This document shows positions 59,633 to 64,000 of a DNA stretch of 64,000 nucleotides, one piece after another. The translations under genes were made by a program, and so were the position numbers. Numbering within the stretch: the stretch's first letter is position 1; each line of letters opens with the position of its first letter. The DNA is from GCA-2686265 sp036010965 (lineage in GTDB: Bacteria > Planctomycetota > UBA1135 > GCA-002686595): assembly GCA_036010965.1 (NCBI GenBank), contig DASCMO010000105.1:105019-169018 (forward strand), given 5' to 3'. Below the pieces are notes generated by a model. It was not told where the DNA came from and made no database searches. It saw only the letters and a program-made list of their open reading frames with translations.

Positions 59633-60415
59633 GTGCTGGCGCGAGTGAAAGAAGATGTGGGGTCTGGGCCGCCGCTGGTCTACATCCCCGGCATCGACGG
59701 GACCGGTGAGTTGCTCCTTGGCGCAGCCGATCGTCTTGCGGCCCACTTTCGCCTCGTGCGCCTGTGCTACGAGCTCGAACCCGGTGTGCCGCGCGGAGCC
59801 GACACCTACGAGGGCCTGGCGGCCAGCGTCGTCGGCGTGCTCGATGAGTGCGGGATCGACGCCCCGATCCTGCTCGCTGAGTCATTCGGCGGCCCCCTGG
59901 GGCTGCAGATCGCCCTCGATCACCCCCAGCACGTGGGCGCCCTCGCCATCGTCAATAGCTTTTGCCGCTTCAGCTCCCGTGCGCGCCTGGCCTTGACCAA
60001 CGCGGTCATGCCGCGCGTTCCCGCGGGCCTGGCGCGCATCGTCCGCCGTCACGTGGGGCCGCCGATGTTGATGGGGCCGCGGCGTGACGCGGCCATGGTG
60101 CGCGACTTTCGCTGCGTCGAGGGCCTGGTCTTCGGTGAGGGTTACCTGCGCCGCGCGCTGATGGTGCGGGGGGTGGACTTGCGTCTTCGCCTGGGCGAGA
60201 TCCGCTGTCCGGTCGCCCTCTTCGCCTCCGAGCGGGACGGGATCGTGGACGCCGTTCCCCAGGCGCGCGCGATGGCCGCGGCCATCCCCCAGGCCACGGT
60301 GGAGGTCATCTCCCGTGGAGGGCACCTCGCGCTCCCCTTGACGGACGAGCCCTGGGTGGAGCGCATGCAGTCCTTGGCTTCGACATGCTCTGCCCCGGGC
60401 GCCATCGGGGCATGA
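59633..60415 (+). CDS. Alpha/beta hydrolase
   Basis: A 260-residue alpha/beta hydrolase using GTG 59633. Oxyanion-side PGIDGTGEL lies near residues 19-27, the nucleophile elbow AESFGGP (G-x-S-x-G variant) near 83-89, acid in ASERDGIVDA near 201, and His in SRGGHLALP near 229. It is cytoplasmic. The substrate is unknown; small esters or thioesters are the usual guess. It is divergent from the polyferredoxin gene (108 bases) and followed 70 bases later by a glycosyltransferase. The start is uncertain because the Shine-Dalgarno-like GGAGGG is very close to the GTG. Confidence 0.82.
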   Translation: MLARVKEDVGSGPPLVYIPGIDGTGELLLGAADRLAAHFRLVRLCYELEPGVPRGADTYEGLAASVVGVLDECGIDAPILLAESFGGPLGLQIALDHPQHVGALAIVNSFCRFSSRARLALTNAVMPRVPAGLARIVRRHVGPPMLMGPRRDAAMVRDFRCVEGLVFGEGYLRRALMVRGVDLRLRLGEIRCPVALFASERDGIVDAVPQARAMAAAIPQATVEVISRGGHLALPLTDEPWVERMQSLASTCSAPGAIGA

Positions 60416-60485
60416 ATCTCGCGCGCCTTGCCACCGCAACGCTTCTCTCTCGAGAGGGTGGCGCGAGGCCGTTCCACGCCGCGTG

Positions 60486-61811
60486 ATGCGCTTCGCCATG
60501 ATCTGTCTCGCGGCCCAGGGTCGGCTGCTCCCGATGCTCGCCGTCGCCCGCGAGTTGCTGCGCCGCGGCCACGAGTTGACCTTCTACGGACCGCAGGTGG
60601 TCCGATGGCACGTCGATGCGGCCGGCGTCGAATTCGTAGATCGTGAGCGCTTCGCCGCTGGCCGCTCGCTTGAGGAAGGCGGCCGCTCGCCCCGGTTGTG
60701 GCGCGCCTTGCCTGCTCTGTTGCGCAGGATCGGCCGTGGGAAATACGCCGACGCCCGCGGCCTGCGGGCCTTGGCCATGCACGCGGAGTTTTGCCGCCAG
60801 TCGGCAGGCAGGGATCTCGACTGCATCCCGGGAGCGTTGAATGACCGGCCGGTGGATGCGCTCATCGCCTCGGATCTCAGCCACGCGGCCTTGACCGCCG
60901 CCGAGCTCGCGAACGTACCGCTAGTGAACCTCTCGACGGGCGTCCCGCGCCTGAGTGACGCGACGATCCCGCCGGAGTTCATGCGCTGGCACTACCGTGA
61001 CGCAGGTTGGGCGCGGACGCGCAATCGTCTCGGTTACCGCTTGCGCTCGGTGATAGAGCTGCCCCTGCTAGATCTCCTCAACCGGGCTCGAGCGCGCGCG
61101 TCCCTCGCGCCCCACCGCCACCTGGGGGATGCCCTGTCGCCCTCGGCCGTGATCTCCCAGCTGCCGCCCGGTCTGGATTTTCCGGCGCGCGATGGCGCGC
61201 AGGCCGTGCACTACCTGGGGCCCTTCGAGTCTCCGGCGGATCGCGCCGGCGGAAACTTCCCCTGGGAGCGCCTCGGGGAGGAGCCCATCGTCTACGTCTC
61301 GACCGGCACGCTCTCCGAGGCGGAGGCCTTCTTCCGACGCGTGGCCGAGGCTTGCGCGCCCCTGCCCGTGCAGGTCGTCATGACGCGCGGCGGGGGGGGC
61401 GCTCCGGCGGATCCGGCGTCTCTTCCAGGCTCCCCGATCGTCGTGGACTATTGCCCTCAGCTGGAGGTGCTCGCGCGGGCCTCGGTGACCGTGACCCACG
61501 GCAGCATGAACACGATCGTCGAGTCGCTGGCCTGCTCCGTCCCCGTGGTTGCGATCCCGATCATGTTCGACCAGCCCGGTTGCGCGGCGCGTCTGGCGCG
61601 GACGGGAGCCGGCCTCGCGCTCTCTCCCAGGCGAGCCCGCGGAGCTCGCCTGCGCGCATCGATCCGCGCCGCCCTCGAGGACGAGGAGTTCGCGCAGGCT
61701 GCGCAGAGGATGCAGGGGGCGTGCCGGGATGGTGGCGGTGTGGAGCGAGCCTGTCACCTCATCGAGACCGTCGCGGCGGGCGGGAGCATCACCTCGCATG
61801 CTGGAAACTGA
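60486..61811 (+). CDS. GT1-family (UGT/MGT-like) glycosyltransferase
   Basis: A 441-residue GT-B fold enzyme. The N-terminal acceptor domain has the usual start (FAMICLAAQGRLLPMLAVARELLRRGHELTFYGP). The C-terminal donor motif is HGSMNTIVESLACSVPVVAIPIMFDQPGCAARL (about 335-370), the HGGxxT...P...DQ pattern of the family with Ser/Met replacing Gly/x. It glycosylates a small lipophilic acceptor such as a carotenoid, macrolide or sterol-like molecule using a nucleotide sugar; the acceptor is unknown. ATG 60486 is preferred over GTG 60483. It overlaps the downstream hydrolase gene by 14 bases, an operon sign. A G8 run (61392-61399) lies within the gene. Confidence 0.87.
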   Translation: MRFAMICLAAQGRLLPMLAVARELLRRGHELTFYGPQVVRWHVDAAGVEFVDRERFAAGRSLEEGGRSPRLWRALPALLRRIGRGKYADARGLRALAMHAEFCRQSAGRDLDCIPGALNDRPVDALIASDLSHAALTAAELANVPLVNLSTGVPRLSDATIPPEFMRWHYRDAGWARTRNRLGYRLRSVIELPLLDLLNRARARASLAPHRHLGDALSPSAVISQLPPGLDFPARDGAQAVHYLGPFESPADRAGGNFPWERLGEEPIVYVSTGTLSEAEAFFRRVAEACAPLPVQVVMTRGGGGAPADPASLPGSPIVVDYCPQLEVLARASVTVTHGSMNTIVESLACSVPVVAIPIMFDQPGCAARLARTGAGLALSPRRARGARLRASIRAALEDEEFAQAAQRMQGACRDGGGVERACHLIETVAAGGSITSHAGN

Positions 61812-62688
61812 CGCCGAGCCCTTCGAGGTGCTCGTGCGCGGCGGCTGCGTGCTGCGCGGGCTTCGCTATCAGGTTGCGGAAGATGATCCGGGTCCAGTCA
61901 CGGCGCTCTGCTTGCACGGCGCCTCGGCGGACGCCCACTCCTTTCACTGGGTGGCAGAAGCCCTCGCTCGCGCGGGGGTGCCCGCCCTAGTCCCCGACCA
62001 GCGTGGCCACGGTCTCTCTGACGGGAGTCGCGTCAGGGATCTCGGCCCGGATGGACTCGCCGCGGACGCCGCCCTGCTGTGTGCCGAGCTCGGTCTCGAG
62101 CGCGTCATCCTGGTGACCCAGTCTTACGCGGGTCGGATCGGCCTCGAATTGTTGCGCTCGGCGCCGGACGGTCTGGTCATCGACGGCCTCTTCGCCCAGG
62201 CTCCGAGCTGGGTGGCCCGCTCGCATCCTCTGCGTGAGCTTCCTTTACGGCTGTTGCGTACCTCGCGGCTCCTCTGGCGCATCGGTCGGCACGTCGGATG
62301 CGCCGCCCATCGCGAGCCCATGCGCAAGGACTACCCCGCCTATGCCGGGCAGCCCGACATTCATCCGCCGCGCATGATCGAGGAGGCTCGCAGTGTGTCC
62401 TGGTTCGTCTACGCGGCCTTGTTCCTGGAAGCCCAGGGTGGGCGGTATCGCCGGCCTCCGGACTGGTCCTCCCTGGCGCACCTACCGGTGTGGATGTTCG
62501 CGTCGCGCCATGACCGCCTGTGGGGCAATGAAGACCTGGTCGAGATCGCGCGCCTTGCCGGCTGGCCTCTGTCCTGGATCGAGTGCGGTCACCTGGGCGT
62601 CGCGACCGAGCAGCGCCACGCCGAGACCTTCGTTCGCGGCGTCCTGGGCGCGCTCTCGGGCAACGCTGGCAGCTCCCTCGACTCCTAG
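61798..62688 (+). CDS. Alpha/beta hydrolase
   Basis: A 296-residue alpha/beta hydrolase. LCLHGASADAHSFHWVAEAL near 39-58 forms the oxyanion region, TQSYAGRIGLELL near 105 carries the nucleophile (T-Q-S-Y-A-G, with Ala in place of the Gly before Gly), and a distal ASRHDRLWG supplies the acid and CGHLGVATE the His. It starts at ATG 61798 inside the end of the glycosyltransferase gene, so the two are translationally coupled. It is unlike the first hydrolase in sequence, suggesting a different substrate. Confidence 0.82.
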   Translation: MLETDAEPFEVLVRGGCVLRGLRYQVAEDDPGPVTALCLHGASADAHSFHWVAEALARAGVPALVPDQRGHGLSDGSRVRDLGPDGLAADAALLCAELGLERVILVTQSYAGRIGLELLRSAPDGLVIDGLFAQAPSWVARSHPLRELPLRLLRTSRLLWRIGRHVGCAAHREPMRKDYPAYAGQPDIHPPRMIEEARSVSWFVYAALFLEAQGGRYRRPPDWSSLAHLPVWMFASRHDRLWGNEDLVEIARLAGWPLSWIECGHLGVATEQRHAETFVRGVLGALSGNAGSSLDS

Positions 62689-62727
62689 CGGCCCGGCGGG
62701 GTCCCTGCGAGCGCTACACTCTCGGGC

Positions 62728-63921
62728 ATGTACACCGTCACCGACGATCTCGTCCTGCCTTGCACAGTGACCGGCTCCTGGCCGCGCCCGCGCTGGTTCG
62801 ACGACAGCATGTGGGGTCGACCGCTCGACACCTGCATGATGGACACGAGCTTTCGAGAGAAGTACCAGGACGCTTTGGCGGCCGTGATCAGCGACGAGGA
62901 CCGCGCCGGTCTCGACATCCTGACCCACGGCGACCTGCACTGCGACGATGACATGGCGGGTCGTTCCTGGCATCACTACCCGCTGCAACGCTGGAGTGGT
63001 TTCGAGGGCGACTACCTGCAATCGGAAGCGACGCGCTCGCCCTGGTTGCGCTATCCGCCGGGCACGCTTTTGAACGAGATCTACACCGGTTGGCGCTGGC
63101 CGCATGTGGTCGACAAGATCGAACACCGGCCGTTGGGCTACGACAAGATCTGGCGCATGGCTCAGGCCAAGTCGGATAAGCCCGTGCGTTTCGGCACCTG
63201 TTGTTCCCAGGTGATGGGCTTGTTTCTCGACATCCACACGCCGCACTACACGAGCAATCAGGAGGTCGTCTGGGACATGGCAGTGGCCATGAACCGCGAG
63301 CTGCACGCCCTCAAGGACGCGGGCTGTCGCTGCATCCAGATCGAGGAGCCGACCCTGCACTTCTGGGCCAACACCTACGGCAAGGACAGCGAGGAGGTGC
63401 AGTTCATGCTGAAGGCCTTCAACCGCGAGGTCGAGGGGCTTGAGGACATCGAGTTGTGGATCCACACCTGCTGGGGCAACCCGAACATGCAGCGCGTGAT
63501 CGACGACGACAGCTATGCCGAATCCTTCGACCTGTACATGAACGAGTGCAAGGGCGATGTCTGGACGGTCGAGATGACCGATCGTGGCTTCAGGGAGATC
63601 GAGCTGTTCGGCGCTGGCAGGGGTAAGTTGCCGAAGAAGGTCTGCATCGGTGTCGTTAGTCACCGCCACCTCCAAGTGGACAGTCCTGAGACGATCGCGG
63701 GCCGCATCCGCCACGCTCTCGAGTACATCGCTCCCGAGCAGCTGATCATCTCCAGCGACTGCGGCTTCGGCCGCCAGGGCTGCAACCGCGACATCGCCTT
63801 CTTCAAGTCCGCGGCGATTGCCCAGGGGGTCAACATCGTGCGCGCGGAGTTGGGCTTGCCGCTGACGGAGATCCGCGCCGCCCAGCCGCCGCTGCAGACC
63901 GACATCGTTCCGTCGGCATGA
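62728..63921 (+). CDS. MetE C-terminal-domain-like methyltransferase
   Basis: A 397-residue protein resembling the C-terminal barrel of cobalamin-independent methionine synthase. It starts LPCTVTGSWPRPRWF (MetE has T-x-G-S-x-P-R), has IQIEEPTLHF near 211-220, HTCWGNPN near 246 (zinc His and Cys) and SSDCGFGRQGC near 343-353 (third zinc Cys). It lacks the MetE N-terminal half. Similar stand-alone proteins include core methionine synthases and alkyl-CoM or epoxide-related enzymes, so the thiol and methyl donor are unsettled. It begins 39 bases after the hydrolase gene. The coding region is complete; the remaining 79 bases show no gene. Confidence 0.85.
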   Translation: MYTVTDDLVLPCTVTGSWPRPRWFDDSMWGRPLDTCMMDTSFREKYQDALAAVISDEDRAGLDILTHGDLHCDDDMAGRSWHHYPLQRWSGFEGDYLQSEATRSPWLRYPPGTLLNEIYTGWRWPHVVDKIEHRPLGYDKIWRMAQAKSDKPVRFGTCCSQVMGLFLDIHTPHYTSNQEVVWDMAVAMNRELHALKDAGCRCIQIEEPTLHFWANTYGKDSEEVQFMLKAFNREVEGLEDIELWIHTCWGNPNMQRVIDDDSYAESFDLYMNECKGDVWTVEMTDRGFREIELFGAGRGKLPKKVCIGVVSHRHLQVDSPETIAGRIRHALEYIAPEQLIISSDCGFGRQGCNRDIAFFKSAAIAQGVNIVRAELGLPLTEIRAAQPPLQTDIVPSA

Positions 63922-64000
63922 CGAGAGGTCTCGCGCGCTGATCGCCGCTCTTCCGACAGCTGGGTGTCGTACGACAAGTGCTCGGTCGTGACTGACTCCG

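Noticed and set aside
1..64000. tRNA, rRNA, CRISPR arrays, transposons, prophage
   Set aside because: No cloverleaf, rRNA-like segment, regularly spaced repeats, transposase or integrase could be found on either strand by eye.

Overview
The window is GC-rich DNA that I read as a chromosomal segment of a deep-branching planctomycete (Planctomycetota, possibly of the Saltatorellus/Engelhardtia kind). The evidence is two operons pairing a PSCyt1/DUF1549/DUF1553 protein with a Tat-exported DUF1501 protein, which is a planctomycete hallmark. In addition, four large secreted proteins end in the same Cys/Gly-rich module (C-P-C-x-N ... FGDGLRCAG ... W-x-P) that I associate with that lineage. The taxonomic call is an inference. 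I see no rRNA, tRNA, CRISPR array, transposase or phage gene. Roughly 50 protein genes are supported, most of them closely packed.

Layout. 1-5.0 kb: a YcfL-like lipoprotein, a GIY-YIG protein, a sugar-nucleotide epimerase, ATP-dependent PEP carboxykinase, a TPR protein and a SufT/MIP18-like protein. 5.1-10.4 kb: a radical SAM protein, then two translationally coupled exported amidohydrolases with partly degenerate metal sites. 10.5-14.5 kb: two small proteins, a LOG-family nucleotide hydrolase, a degenerate GGDEF/coiled-coil protein and a MamK-like bacterial actin. 14.5-16.3 kb: two lipoproteins and an AIM24-family protein.

16.4-25.9 kb is the most unusual region. It is one co-directional run: small ribbon-helix-helix (RHH) protein, ATP sulfurylase, cytoplasmic sulfatase-fold protein, APS kinase, two large membrane/exported alkaline-phosphatase-superfamily proteins, a second small RHH-like protein, a membrane protein of an unrecognised family, and a Mesh1-like HD hydrolase. 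It is preceded by an operator-like array of four CTCCNAT boxes spaced at whole helical turns. A CysQ-type phosphatase, able to remove PAP, lies 2 kb further on. Together they suggest a PAPS-dependent sulfation (or sulfo/phospho-transfer) system coupled to AlkP-superfamily enzymes, with no recognisable sulfotransferase in view.

25.9-35.2 kb: a DUF1570-type metallopeptidase-like protein, CysQ, a secreted protein, a FIST sensor protein, a two-subunit 2-oxoacid:ferredoxin oxidoreductase and a branched-chain aminotransferase. 35.2-57.1 kb: the planctomycete secretome block, with a LamG protein, an SDR enzyme, the two DUF1549/DUF1553-DUF1501 operons around an outer-membrane DUF5916 protein, an alpha-toroid protein, and three tandem ~550-residue secreted paralogues. 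57.3-64 kb: a NapH-like ferredoxin/TPR membrane protein, a hydrolase-glycosyltransferase-hydrolase cassette and a MetE-like methyltransferase.
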